NCBI RefSeq assembly: GCF_023091745.1
Contig: NC_068924.1
Span: 69,394,832 to 69,458,831 of the forward strand
Length of the DNA stretch: 64,000 nucleotides
Direction of reading: 5' to 3'
Source of the DNA: Budorcas taxicolor
Taxonomy: Eukaryota > Chordata > Mammalia > Artiodactyla > Bovidae
The position numbers and the translations under genes are program-made. How positions within the stretch are numbered: position 1 is the first letter of the stretch; every line of letters begins with the position of its first letter. This document shows positions 43,154 to 53,953 of the stretch, piece by piece. The notes beneath the pieces are model-generated. The model was not told the origin of the DNA. It saw only the letters and a program-made list of their open reading frames with translations, and ran no database searches.

Positions 43154-44149
43154 TTGGAAAACTCAGCAGTGGCCACAGGACTGGAAAAGGTCAGTTTTCA
43201 TTCCACTCTCAAAGAAAGGCAATGCCAAAGAATGCTCAAACTACCACAAATTGCACTCATCTCACACGCTAGTAAAGTAATGCTCAAAATTCTCCAAGCC
43301 AGGCTTCAGCAATATGTGAACTGTGAACTTCCTGATGTTCAAGCTGGTTTTAGAAAAGGCAGAGGAACCAGAGATCAAATTGCCAACATCCGCTGGATCA
43401 TCGAAAAAGCAAGAGAGTTCCAGAAAAACATCTACTTCTGCTTTATTGATTACGCCAAAGCCTTTGACTGTGTAGATCACAATAAACTGTGGAAAATTCT
43501 GAAAGAGATGGGAATACAAGACCACCTGAACTGCCTCTTGAGAAACCTATATGCTGGTCAGGAAGCAACAGTTAGAACCGGACATGGAACAACAGACTGG
43601 TTCCAGATAGGAAAAGGAGTACGTCAAGGCTGCATATTGTCACCCTGCTTATTTAACTTATATGCAGAGTACATCATGAAAAATGCTGGGCTGGAAGGAG
43701 CACAAGCTGGAATCAAGACTGCCAGGAGAAATATCAATAACCTCAGATATGCAGATGACACCACCCTTATGGCAGAAAGTGAAGAGGAACTAAAAAGCCT
43801 CTTGATGAGAGTGAAAGAGGAGAGTGAAAAAGTTGGCTTAAAGCTCAACATTCAGAAAACGAAGATCTTGGCATCTGGTCCCATCACTTCAAGGGAAATA
43901 GATGTGGAAACTGTGGAAACAGTATCAGACTTTATTTTTGGGGGCTCCAAAATCACTGCGGATGGTAACTGCAGCCATGAAATTAAAAGATACTTACTCC
44001 TTGGAAGGAAAGTTATGTCCAACCTAGGCAGCATATTCAAAAGCAGAGATATTACTTTGCCAACAAAGGTCTGTCTAGTCAAGGCTATGGTTTTTCCAGT
44101 GGTCATGCATAGATGTGAGATTTGGACTGTGAAGAAAGATGAGCACTGA
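43154..44149 (+). pseudogene. BovB RT core remnant with all catalytic motifs
   Basis: 331 codons with the RT active-site set intact: QAGFRKGRGTRDQIANIRWI, motif A CFIDYAKAFDCVDH, motif B GVRQGCILSPCLFNLY, motif C LRYADDTTLMAES, then the SGPITSREIDVETVETVSDF thumb. It stops at TGA (44147-44149) just before the C-terminal ELWCWRRLL block, which continues in other frames. Without the endonuclease and C-terminus it is not expected to work. Confidence 0.9.
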
Positions 44150-44524
44150 AGAATTGATGTGTTTGAACTGTGGTGTTGGAGAAGACTCTTGAGAGTCTCT
44201 TGGAGTGCAAGGAGATCCAACCCAGTCCATCCTAAAGGAGATAAGTCCTGGGTGTTCATGGGAAGGACTGATGCTGAGGCTGAAACTCCAATATTTTGGC
44301 CACCTCATGCGAAGAGTTGACCCATTGGAAAAGACCCTGATGCTGGGAGGGATTGGGGGCAGGAGGAGAAGGGGACGACAGAGGATGAAATGGCTAGATG
44401 ACATCAGCAATTCGATCGACATGAGTTTGGTAAACTCCTGGAGTTGGTGATGGACCGGGAGGTCTTGCGTGCTGTGATTCATGGGGTTGCAGAGTCGGAC
44501 ACAACTGAGCACCTGAACTAACCA

Positions 44525-45295
44525 ACCAAATTACTATAAAGTAATTACTCTATTAAAAGCTATTAGCAGATATCAAAAGGGCATAGTACACATCACAGCA
44601 CTATTGTTAGTTTCTGGATTCAAATGAGAATACCAATGTTTTATTTTCAAAGTAAAAGGTGCCTGACTTTCAGCTTCCAATCCAAAGATTAGATCAACAA
44701 GAGAAAAGCTACATATGTGATTAAGATCACAATTTTTAATGTACCTCCTCAGAAGATAAAATACTATCTTTTCCCTTTAGGTAGGTGATGCCTAAAATAA
44801 TTTTTTAGCTATCTGCTATTTAATCTTACAGTCTTTGAGAAATAAAAAACAAAGGCTAAACCCACATGCGAGCAGAAACCATAGCCTTTCTTCTCTTAGT
44901 TGTGACCTGGGACAAAGAGTCTGAAAGTTTTCAGAGATTAAGGCCATCTCAAAGACACTTGACAAATATAGCTTCCTCTCTGGGCTCCCTCATCCATTAC
45001 AACAGTATCTTTTCAAAGTTCACAGCTCACCACTGGAGGTGTGTGGTGAGGTGAGCATGGTAGAGGGTGGGGGAGATCATTTCCAAAGACCTAGAGAACA
45101 GTTAGGCAGGAAGAAAGCAAACGATGGACAAATACCAAGAGTACCTTCAATGCAGCTACAAGTTTCTTCATTTCCTTAAATATTTAGAGTACCACTTGAT
45201 GGTATCCATCTTCGTAGTCATCCTGGAATCTCCTCCTTGAACTGTCAATAAAGTCCCAATGTAATCTGCTTTAAAAGGTGGTGTGTTCCTTTCTT
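44525..45295. other. No recognised feature
   Basis: About 770 bp without a recognised repeat or gene. Confidence 0.45.
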
Positions 45296-45624
45296 AGAGT
45301 TGTTCTAACAACTGTTAGAACAAAGAATCACTAACTAACTGGTTTGAAACAGCACAGATTTATTTTCTCTTAATGCTGGATTCTAGAAGTTCAAATTTAA
45401 GGTGTTGAGATGGCTATGCTGATGCCTCTAGGGGAGGATCCTTCCATGTCTCCTTTTAAAGGTCATCAGTCATTGGGTTAAAGCATCTACCCCATTCCAA
45501 TATGACTTTGTTTTATCTAATTACGTGGGCAATGACCCTATTCTGAAATAACATCACATCCTGAAGGGGTGGGTGTTAGAGGTTCAACATGTCTGTTTGG
45601 GGGACTAAACTTAACCCATAACTG
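45296..45624 (-). repeat. MLT1 LTR (ERVL-MaLR), antisense, solo
   Basis: Read on the minus strand it begins like ttatgggttaagtttagtcc, then cttcaggatgtgatgttatt, agaatagggtcattgcc, ggaaggatcctcccctagag and gagaaaataaatctgtgctg, the order of an MLT1 LTR including its AATAAA-type signal. It is an old, non-coding mammalian LTR with no internal genes beside it. Confidence 0.8.
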
Positions 45625-46017
45625 TTGGATCAAAAGAAAGATCCTCCATCCAAACAATCACAACCAAATCAACAAACACCACAAGCACTCAAGTCCACTC
45701 CTTTTAATAACACATATCTCATTATTTGAAAGCTGGTGAGTTAGGGATAAGATGATCTCATTATAAAAATCAATATATCAATCATTTAGTGAGCAATATC
45801 ATGATACTCAGATATCAAAGATATAAATTACTCACAGACGCTTGCTCCCTCTCAAAGCTCCAGAGACAGAACTGTTTTATATAAAAAGTCAAGAAACATT
45901 TCAGTCCTGATATCCAGGACAATTAGATCTAGTACTGTGAGTACATGCCCTTTGTAGGAGTTGCAGTTTTAAGCCTTTACTTGACATCTAAAAATAGAAC
46001 AATTTATTGATTATATG
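45625..46017. other. No recognised feature
   Basis: About 390 bp, AT-rich, without recognised repeats. Confidence 0.45.
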
Positions 46018-46124
46018 CCTTCCTTCCATCTATCCAGACAGATGTTACCCATCTGTTTATCCACCCATCCATCCATCTATCCATCTATTTATCCCTCTAT
46101 CAATCTATCAAATCATCCATTCAT
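46018..46124. repeat. Imperfect (ATCC/ATCT)n tetranucleotide repeat
   Basis: Units of ccat/ctat/catc dominate, with the purest stretch at about 46060-46100. It abuts the L2 3' end. Confidence 0.9.
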
Positions 46125-46125
46125 T

Positions 46126-46610
46126 TATTTATTCAACAAATACTTATAAAGTGCAAATACTTATAAGTTGCCACTTATAAAGTACCAACTAGTATCCTAG
46201 GAAGTGGTTCTACAGTGAAGAAAAACACAGATTCTGTTTCTGCTTTTATGAAGTTCCATTCTAATGGGGAAAATCAACTAGCAAAAATAGACAAAGAAAT
46301 AACAAGATTTCTCATTTACTGGTCTCTATGCCACAAACTGAAAATACACTTCTAGGCTAGGGGTGGGGGTTGAGAGTTCTCGAGTGCTCCAGGCAAAGAA
46401 AACAATGGATCAGAGGTTAAATGTGTTGTATCTTTCAGGACTGCAACTTAGTCTATATTACACAGACAAATAAAAGAGATGGGAATACCAGAAAAGTAAC
46501 CTAAAGGAGAGGGAGTACACAAGTTCTATAGGGTATGTCACATGTTATGTCAAGAATGTGGACTGCATCCTAGGGTAAGGAGGAACATTTGAAAGATATT
46601 TGGGAGGGCA
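46126..46610 (-). repeat. L2 LINE 3' part, antisense
   Basis: Starts with the reversed L2 end (tttattcaacaaatacttat) and continues with the gaagttccattctaatgggg zone, ctccaggcaaagaaaacaat, and gtcaagaatgtggactgcat then cctagggtaaggagg. A local duplication of acttataaag lies at 46142-46180. Confidence 0.75.
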
Positions 46611-47225
46611 TTTTTAACCCTGTGCTTTATTGATATTTTCCTGACAACAGTTACTCAAATTTGATGTCTGAATGAAAAGGTAATGAATTTGAAGAATACT
46701 AACATACCTGAGCTTGGGGTCCCTTTCTATTCTCGCTTCTGTTTTCAGATTCAATGCTTCCCACACATCAGTCCATTTCTTTTTGGACCTAGGTTGCCAT
46801 CCAGTTCCTGTTTTTGCATACTTCCTTCTTCCCCAAAACCCACATATCAACTCAGCCCAGTTCCTCCATCTAACTGCAAATTTGCATTTACTCATTGCCT
46901 ACCAGGAATGAGTTGCTGCTTCAGTAACCTCTCACCCCAAGCCAATGTCAAAGTTTGAGCGTGATGCTGATTGGATTCATTTTGTACTACAATCTAAATA
47001 AAATATCTGGTTTTAATTAGCAGTGATAAAGTACCATTTAGAGAGACCATCACAAATTGAATCCCTTCTTTGACAATTTATATAGCCAGGATGGATGGAT
47101 CTAGACATTTTTTTAATATATCAAGGAGGAAATTTAGAAAAGTCTGTATATTAATCTGGAGCAGAAATTATGGCGAAAGGTTATTATAAGTGAGAGGACC
47201 TAACTCTGGTTTTTGGACGCAGGTA
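46611..47225. other. No recognised feature
   Basis: About 610 bp. Overlapping frames of 65-93 codons on both strands (46614-46958) show no family; at most one could be real and none is supported. Confidence 0.35.
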
Positions 47226-47235
47226 GGAGGTAAGA

Positions 47236-47450
47236 GGGCTTCTCCAGTGGCTCAGTGCTTAAGAATCTGCCTGTGATGCAGAAGACCTGGTTTGATCCCT
47301 GGGTTGGGGAGATTCCCTGGAGGAGGGCATGGCAACTGTTTCAGTATTCTTGCCTGGAGAATCCCATGGACATAGGAGCCTGGCAGGCTACAGTCCATAG
47401 GGTTGCAAAGAGTTGGACATGACTGAAGCGACTGAGCATGCACATGAGCC
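47236..47450 (+). mobile_element. Bov-tA SINE, sense, 10-bp TSD
   Basis: gggcttctccagtggctcag head, tttgatccctgggttgggg, full body and tail. The direct repeat ggaggtaaga is at 47226-47235 and 47451-47460. Confidence 0.96.
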
Positions 47451-47460
47451 GGAGGTAAGA

Positions 47461-48889
47461 AGGGCTATTGCAGGCAACAAGCATTCTCATCTTCTCTCAG
47501 TTGCCCTGGTCATGCCATCTGGAAGGTGGTCTTAAGTGAAACAGCTCATCAAAGAATGTTATCGTACTGAAGCTCTAACAAGGGCTTGCACGATTTTACT
47601 CATTCACTTATCTGCTTATTTGTTTCATATTTTCTAAGCTGAACTCCACAGATAGTCTCCAATGTTGGAAAGAAATTACACAATTCCCAATTACCCAAGG
47701 GAATTACTAGAAGTTCCTTTGGGAGCAGTCGGATCCATGTGCTGGGCATCAGCCTACTCTGACCTTTCTAGACCCTGAAAGCAGTTCCTTTGAAAGAGGC
47801 AGACTTTTAGCTCCTCAGGCAAGTTTCAGTGTCTAGAGGTGGTTGGATTCAGGAGCTGCAATTGGCTCTGCCACCGATTGTGGTGGGACACCACTGGGAG
47901 GAACAGATTTGAGTGTTTGGCGTTTAATCACGGCAAGTGAATATCTGTATCATCTCCAGGCTTCCTGTCTAGCGGGGCAGCAGGTGATGGGTGAGGAGGA
48001 CTGGTTCATTGATCCCCACTCCTTGGGGAAGAACACATTGATAGCTGTGTGGACTTATATCATAAAGAAATGGGTTATTCTTCATCTGAATGTGAAAGAG
48101 AGGTTAAACAGGACATGAAAATGATATTTGAGATTCATGCTATTCCTGTAAACAAAATATGTATAAGGCAATCTCTAGAAGTCATTTGAAAAAGACCTCT
48201 GTGATGACTAAACTGTAAATATACAATTGTACCAGATGTCAGCTCTCATGATTCCATCAATCTTCCTCCCTAAATAGATATTCTGAAAACCCACTGGGGA
48301 TATAAGCATTTCAATCAGATCCAATGCTTCATGCACAAGCATCCTTTATCTATAAAAGAATTACTACATGAAAAGACTATTATCATTATAAAAATACTAT
48401 TCCCCAAGGGAGGACTCGAGCTTTTCTTTGTAATTAAACTTCCTTTTAAAATAAAACAAAGAACATTTAAAGAGAGAGCTTCTAAATCTTGAGAACACTT
48501 TGCTTCCCCCTAAAAGCTGTGGTGGATGTAAACGGATCTTTCTACTTACGATTATGTTCCAAAGCTATTGGGGATGGGTTTATTTTATTTTAAAGCAGGA
48601 GTGTGGAACTGCTGAATTTATCTTCCTAAAAAGCAGACAGACATGGTAAAAAAACCATATACAAAGTGGCACTTTCTTATACGATTGAGCACTCAAAAAT
48701 CTATTTCTAAATATAAGCAGAAAATAATTACATAAATAAGATTTTATAGCTGGAATCAGCTCTACCATTTAAGTGATGAATAACAACCAAGGTCACAAAA
48801 GTAGAACTAATTTATAGCAAGGTACTTAAAAGCAATGCAAATTTTAATAATAAGCTGTTCCTCTCTTTACAGGATGAAAAGGAAAGTGC
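47461..48889. other. No recognised repeat; unexplained 91-codon frame inside
   Basis: About 1.4 kb. The block 47720-48060 is richer in GC and CpG than its surroundings and holds an open frame at 47843-48118 (MDSGAAIGSATDCGGTPLGG and on). I do not recognise the protein. It could be an old repeat, a constrained element or chance. Confidence 0.3.
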
Positions 48890-49093
48890 TTTTTACTCAG
48901 TGATGTCTGACTCTTTGCGATCCCATGGACTGTAGCCCGCAGGCTCCTCTGTTTGCCGAATTCTCCAGGCAAGAAAGAGTACTAGCTTGGGTAGCCATTC
49001 CCTTTTCCAGGAGATCTGCCCAACCCAGGGATTGAACTGGGTCTCCTGCATTGGCAGGCAGATTCGTTACCATCCGAGCAACTAGGGAAGCCC
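48890..49093 (-). mobile_element. Bov-tA SINE, antisense
   Basis: Full-length copy from tail (tttttactcagtgatgtctg) to head (gagcaactagggaagccc). A few bases are inserted (aagaaagagtactag) in the body. Confidence 0.93.
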
Positions 49094-49673
49094 TTTTTAA
49101 AAATGATCTACTTGCTTATATCCATAATCAATATGTGTCATTTGTTCCATGGGACAAATATTCTAGAACTTTCTGATCCAGGTAGGAGAGGTCTGTCTAT
49201 ACAATAAAATTGGCTATGACCAACATGGAAAGATGAAGATTCATACATGGCAATAATATTGAGGAGGCTGAAGATAAATAGACAACTGAAGAAGTCTAAG
49301 TTTAGGAGAAAAGGAAAACAGACCTATAATACTGAGTTTTGATCAATAGATTATCCCAGCACCAAAAAGTGGATTTAACTTCTAGAATCTAGGAATCTAG
49401 GTAGCAGAATCCTCAAACTAATCCAGGAAATGTTCTGGGTCAGAGTGAAGTCTTATGTTAATCCTTTTTCTAAAAATTTTCATCAGTCAAATGTCTTTCT
49501 TTCAGTGAAAATTTAATCATAAGCTATATATGTTAAACAGTTAAAGCAAAGTTGTTCTGCTCAGGACAGGTTTGGAAACCACTAGCAGGCTCCCCTCGGG
49601 CTGTATTATAGACTGTGTGGTAGGCTTGGGTGTGTCATTGGGACCAATAGAATCGTAGTTAAAATTACCTTTG
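49094..49673. other. No recognised feature
   Basis: About 580 bp, AT-rich; no recognised repeat or gene. Confidence 0.45.
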
Positions 49674-49684
49674 TCAAGGAAAGT

Positions 49685-50989
49685 AAGGCAATGCCAAAGA
49701 ATGCTCAAACTACCACACAACTGCACACATCTCACATACTAGTAAAGTAATGCTCAAAATTCTCCAAGCAAGGCTTCAACAGTACATGAACCATGAACTT
49801 CCAGATCTTCAAGCTGGATTTAGAAAAGGCAAAGGAACCAAAGATCAAATTGCCAACATCTGTTGGATCATCGAAAAAGCAAGAGAGTTCCAGAAAAACA
49901 TCTATTTCTGCTTTATTGACTATGCCAAAACCTTTGACTGAATGGACCACAAAAAACTGTGGAAAATTCTTCAAGAGATGGGAATACCAGAACACCTGAC
50001 CTGCCTCTTGAGAAACCTGTATGCAGGCCAGGAAGCAAGTTAGCACTGAACATAGAACAATAGACTGGTTCCAAATCAGGAAAGGACTAAGTCAAGGCTG
50101 TAATTGTCACCCTGCTTATTTAACTTATATGCAGAGTACATCATGAGAAATGCTAGACTGGATGAAGCACAAGCTGGAATCAAGATTGCCAGGAGAAATA
50201 TCAATCACCTCAGATATGGAGATAACACCACCCTTATGGCAGAAAGTGAAGAGGAACTAAAGAGTCTCTTGAAGAAAGTGAGAGAGGAGAGTGAAAAAGT
50301 TGGCTTAAAACTCAACCTTCAGAAAACTAAGATCATGGCATCTGGTCCCATCACTTCGTGGCAAATAGATGGGGAAACAGGAGAAACAGTGACAGACTTT
50401 ATTTTCTTGGGCTCCAAAATCACTGCAGGTGGTGACTGCAGCCCTGAAATTAAAAGACGCTTGCTCCTTGGAAGGAAAGTTATAACCAATCTAGACAGCA
50501 AATTATAAAGCAGAGACATTACTTCACCAACAAAGGTCCATCTAGCCAAAGCTATGGTTTTTCCAGTAGTCATGTATGGATGTCAGAGTTGGACTGTGAA
50601 GAAAGCTGAGCGCAAAAGAATTCATGCCTTTGTACCACGGTGTTGAAGACTCGAGAGTCCCTTGGACTGCAAGGAGATCCAACCAGTCCATCGTAAAGGA
50701 AATCAGTCCTGAATATTCATTGGAAGCACTGAACCTGAAGTTGAAGCTCCAATACCTTAGCCACTTAATGTGAAGAGCTGACTGATTTGAAAAGACCCTG
50801 ATGCTGGGAAAGATTGAATGCAGGAAGAGAAGAGGACGACAGAGGATGAGATGGCTGGATGGCACCACTGACTCAAGGACATGATTTTGAGTAAACTCCA
50901 GGAGTTGGCAATAGACAGGGAGGCCTGGTGTGCTGCAGTCCATGGGGTCATAGAGTCGGACACGACTGAGCAACTGAAGTGAACCAAAC
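49685..50989 (+). mobile_element. BovB LINE, 1.3 kb, sense, imperfect TSD
   Basis: Begins at aggcaatgccaaagaatgct and ends at the tail before gaaccaaac. Flanks tcaaggaaagt (49674-49684) and tcaggaaagt (50990-50999) differ by one base in length. Motif A is present, then TGA at 49939-49941. Motif C has changed from YADD to YGDN. Confidence 0.94.
50104..50508 (+). pseudogene. BovB RT remnant with altered motif C
   Basis: 134 codons: SPCLFNLYAEYIMRNARLDE, then LRYGDNTTLMAESEEELKSL, then the thumb to IKRRLLLGRKVITNLDSKL. In YGDN the second catalytic Asp is Asn, which would abolish polymerisation even without the frameshifts. Confidence 0.85.
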
Positions 50990-51065
50990 TCAGGAAAGTG
51001 TTGTGAAATGGCCCTTCATCTATAAATGGTAAAATTACTATTCTCACTTAATGAGGAGTAATCAA

Positions 51066-51255
51066 TAGACAGTAAAGAATCTGCCTACAATGCAAGAGAT
51101 CTGGGTTCGATTCCTGGGTTGTGAAGATCCCCTGGAGGAGGAAATGGCTGCCCACTCTAGTATTTTTGCCTGGAAAATCCCATGGACAGAGGAGCCTGGT
51201 GGGCTACAGTCCATAGGATCACAAGGGTCAGATACGACTTAGTGACTAAACCACC
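51066..51255 (+). mobile_element. Bov-tA SINE, sense, head truncated
   Basis: Starts at cagtaaagaatctgcctac, lacking the first ~20 bp of the head. B-box-like gggttcgattcc, body and tail present. It forms an inverted pair with the SINE 82 bp downstream. Confidence 0.92.
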
Positions 51256-51337
51256 ACCACTTGGACAATGAGGGTCAGAGGAGAGAGAGCTTCAGGAATA
51301 TCAGTGATACTCAGTTTTCTAGACACCGGCCTGGAAG

Positions 51338-51538
51338 TGTTATTTCTCAGTCATATCTGACTCTTTGTGACCCCATGGCCTATAGGCCACCAGGCTCCTC
51401 TGTCCATGGCATTCTCCAGGCAAGAACGCTGGAATGGGTTGCCATTCCCCTCGCCAGGGGATCTTCCTGACCCAGGGATCGAACCTGGGTCTCCTGCATT
51501 GCAGGCAGATTCTTCACCATCTGAGCTACCAGGGAAGC
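51338..51538 (-). mobile_element. Bov-tA SINE, antisense
   Basis: Well-preserved copy, from tttctcagtcatatctgac to gagctaccagggaagcc. Flanks ctggaagtg and ccagaagtag are weakly TSD-like. Frames at 51261-51573 are translated SINE. Confidence 0.94.
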
Positions 51539-52011
51539 CAGAAGTAGGCCTAGCAGTGTCACAGTTGACATGAACAACAGTTAAAATTAACTCGCAAACA
51601 GAAATGCCCTGGAGAGTACAAAATATTACATAAATGTCATTTGAAACTGTGCAGGTCAGAAAGCATTTTCATAGTACAAGGTATTTAAAACTATGCTTCC
51701 TTCATCTGCAACAACCCCCGACTCCCAACCACCGAACACACAGGCTCCAATACAGCCAAAAGCAGAGGCTGGTAGCAATATTATTACCTTGCTCTGAGCA
51801 GAACCATTCTGCTTTTTGATATACAGAGCTTCATGGTAAAATTGCACTTAAATAAAAGGATCCAACTGTTTAAACAAACAGTTTTAAAAATGGTTTTGAA
51901 GTACTAAGGCTTCATTTGTTCATATCAATTCGCTAAATGACATTAATTTTAATTAATATCTACCTGATCAGAAATGTTATTAGAAAGTGAGTTAAGTCAC
52001 CGGTCATGAGG
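51539..52011. other. No recognised feature
   Basis: About 470 bp without recognised repeats or coding signal. Confidence 0.4.
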
Positions 52012-52021
52012 TAGGTCTAAA

Positions 52022-52221
52022 GTGAAAGTGAAAGTCATTCAGTCCTGTCCAACACTTTGCGACCCCGTGCACTATACAGCCCATTGAATTTTCCAGGCCA
52101 GAATACTGGAGCCGGAAGCCTTTCTCTTCTCCAGGGGATCTTCCCAACCCAGGGATTGAAACCAGATCTCCCACATTGCAGGCGGAGTCTTTATCAGCTA
52201 AACCAACAGGGGAGCCCGATT
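52022..52221 (-). mobile_element. Bov-tA/BOV-A2-type SINE, antisense, 10-bp TSD
   Basis: Tail variant gtgaaagtgaaagtcattc marks the BOV-A2 lineage; only one unit is present. The perfect repeat taggtctaaa is at 52012-52021 and 52222-52231. Confidence 0.96.
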
Positions 52222-52300
52222 TAGGTCTAAATGCAGCCCAAATACTAGTTCTTAAGAATTAGTCTGTGTATTAATATTAATACAAATCATTCCTTAAAAT

Positions 52301-52370
52301 GATAAAGTTCAAGGCAAGATTTATAAACAAATAAAAGAATCTGGTAACAAATTGTAGAGCCTACATTATT
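52301..52370 (+). repeat. Left copy of a 70-bp direct repeat
   Basis: Begins gataaagttcaaggcaagat and is alignable without gaps to 54712-54781 (11 mismatches, 84% identity by eye). The BovB starts directly after it. Confidence 0.88.
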
Positions 52371-52668
52371 TTTGCGGGGCGGTGAACAACACCGGGAGCT
52401 GACTGTGGCTCAGATCATGAACCCCTTATTGCCAAATTCAGATTTAAATTGAAGAAAGTAGGGAAAACCACTAGACCATTCAGGTATGACCTAAATCAAA
52501 TCCCTTATGATTATACAGTGGAAGTGACAAATAGATTTAAGGGACTAGATCTGATAGAGTGCTTGATGAACTATGGATGGAGGTCTGTGACATTGTACAG
52601 GAGACAGGGATCAAGACCATCCCCATGGAAAAGCAAAATGGCTGTCTGGGGAGGCCTAACAAATAGCT

Positions 52669-52974
52669 GTGAAAATAAGAAAAGCAAAAAGCAAAGGAGA
52701 AAATGAAAGATATAAGCATCTGAATGCAGAGTTCCAAAGAATAGTAAGGAGAGAAAAAAAAGCCTTCCTCAGTGATCAATGCAAAGAAATAGAGAAAAAC
52801 AACAGAATGGGAAAGACTAGAGATCTCTTCAAGAAAATTAGTGATACCAAGGGAACATTTCATGCAAAGATGGGCTCGATAAAAGACAGAAATTGTATGG
52901 ACCTAACAGAAGCAGAAGATATGAAGAAGAGGTGGCAAGAATACACAGAACTGTACAAAAAAAGAGCTTCATGA
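52669..52974 (+). pseudogene. BovB linker domain remnant
   Basis: 101 codons: GENERYKHLNAEFQRIVRRE, KKAFLSDQCKEIEKNNRMGK, DLTEAEDMKKRWQEYTELYK. It ends KKRAS at the A7-run frameshift, as the matching frame of the copy at 42488 ends KKRSS. Confidence 0.85.
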
Positions 52975-52993
52975 CCCAGATAATCACGATGGT

Positions 52994-53953
52994 GTGATCA
53001 CTCACCTAGAGCCAGATATCCTGGAATGTGAAGTCAAGTGGGCTTTGGAAAGCATCACTAAGAACAAAACTAGTGGAGGTGATGGAATTCCAGTGGAGCT
53101 ATTTCAAATCCTGAAAGATGATACTGTGAAAGTGCTGCACTCAATATGCCAGCAAATTTGGAAAACTCAGCAGTGGCCCCAGGACTGGAAAAGGTCAGTT
53201 TTCATTCCACTCCCAAAGAAAGGAAATGCAAAAGAATGCTCAAACTACCGCACAATTGCAGTCATCTCACATGCTACTAAAGTAATGCTCAAAATTCTCC
53301 AAGCCAGGCTTCAGCAATACGTGAATCATGAACTTCCTGATGTTCAAGCTGGTTTTAGAAAAGGCAGAGGAACCAGAGATCAAATTGCCAACACCCGCTG
53401 GATCATGGAAAAACCAAGAGAGTTCCAGAAAAACATCTATTTCTGCTTTATTGACTATGCCAAAGCCTTTGACTGTGTGGATCACAATAAACTGTGGAAA
53501 ATTCTGAAAAAGATGGGAATACCAGACCACCTGACCTGCCTCTTGAGAAACCTATATGCAGGTCAGGAAGCAACAGTGAGAATTAGACATGGAACAGACT
53601 GGTTCCAGATAGGAAAAGGAGTACGTCAAGACTGTATATTGTCAGCCTGCTTATTTAACTTATATGCAGAGTACATCATGAGAAACGCTGGACTGGAAGA
53701 AGCACAGACTGGAATCAAGATTGCTAGGAGAAATATCAATCACCTCAGATATGCAGATGACACCACCCTTATGGCAGAAAGTGAAAAGGAACTAAAAAGC
53801 CTCTTGATGAAAGTGAAAGAGGAGAGTGAAAATGTTGGCTTAAAGCTCAGCATTCCGAAAACGAAGATCATGGCATCTGGTCCCATCACTTCAAGGGAAA
53901 TAGATGAGAAAACAGTGGAACAGTGTCAGACTTTATTTTTGGGGGCTCCATAA
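52994..53953 (+). pseudogene. BovB RT remnant, most complete RT domain
   Basis: 319 codons holding the RT from its first block: ITHLEPDILECEVKWALESI, SGGDGIPVELFQILKD, WPQDWKRSVFIPLPKKGNAK with SNYRTIAVISH, QAGFRKGRGTRDQI, motif A CFIDYAKAFDCVDH, motif B GVRQDCILSACLF (the usual Gly of QGC is Asp), motif C LRYADDTTLMAES. The frame is lost at EKTVEQCQ, where one base is missing. Catalytic Asp residues are intact; the motif B change would probably harm activity. Confidence 0.9.

Larger units (their letters stand above)
42488..44524 (+). mobile_element. BovB LINE, about 2.0 kb, sense
   Basis: Second-longest BovB. It starts in the linker between endonuclease and RT (VTNRFRGLDLIDRLPDELW) and ends at the tail (gacacaactgagcacctgaac). 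The whole RT core is present, but a 7-A run at 42961-42967 shifts frame, a deletion near 43144 removes part of the HSICQQIWKTQQW segment, and TGA at 44147-44149 ends the C-terminal frame. It shares 2 kb in direct orientation with the copy at 52371. Confidence 0.97.

Noticed and set aside
45296..45624. Endogenous retrovirus with genes
   Set aside because: Only LTR sequence is present. No gag, pol or env-like frame flanks this LTR or the one at 26415-27455; both are old solo LTRs.
46614..46958. Three overlapping frames on two strands
   Set aside because: Mutually exclusive readings without any family signature; no supporting signal for one over the others.
51261..51573. Frames reading LPFPSPGDLPDPGIEPGSP and similar, also at 25450, 34846, 56432
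   Set aside because: These proline/glycine-rich peptides are the standard translation of antisense Bov-tA. They recur at every SINE.
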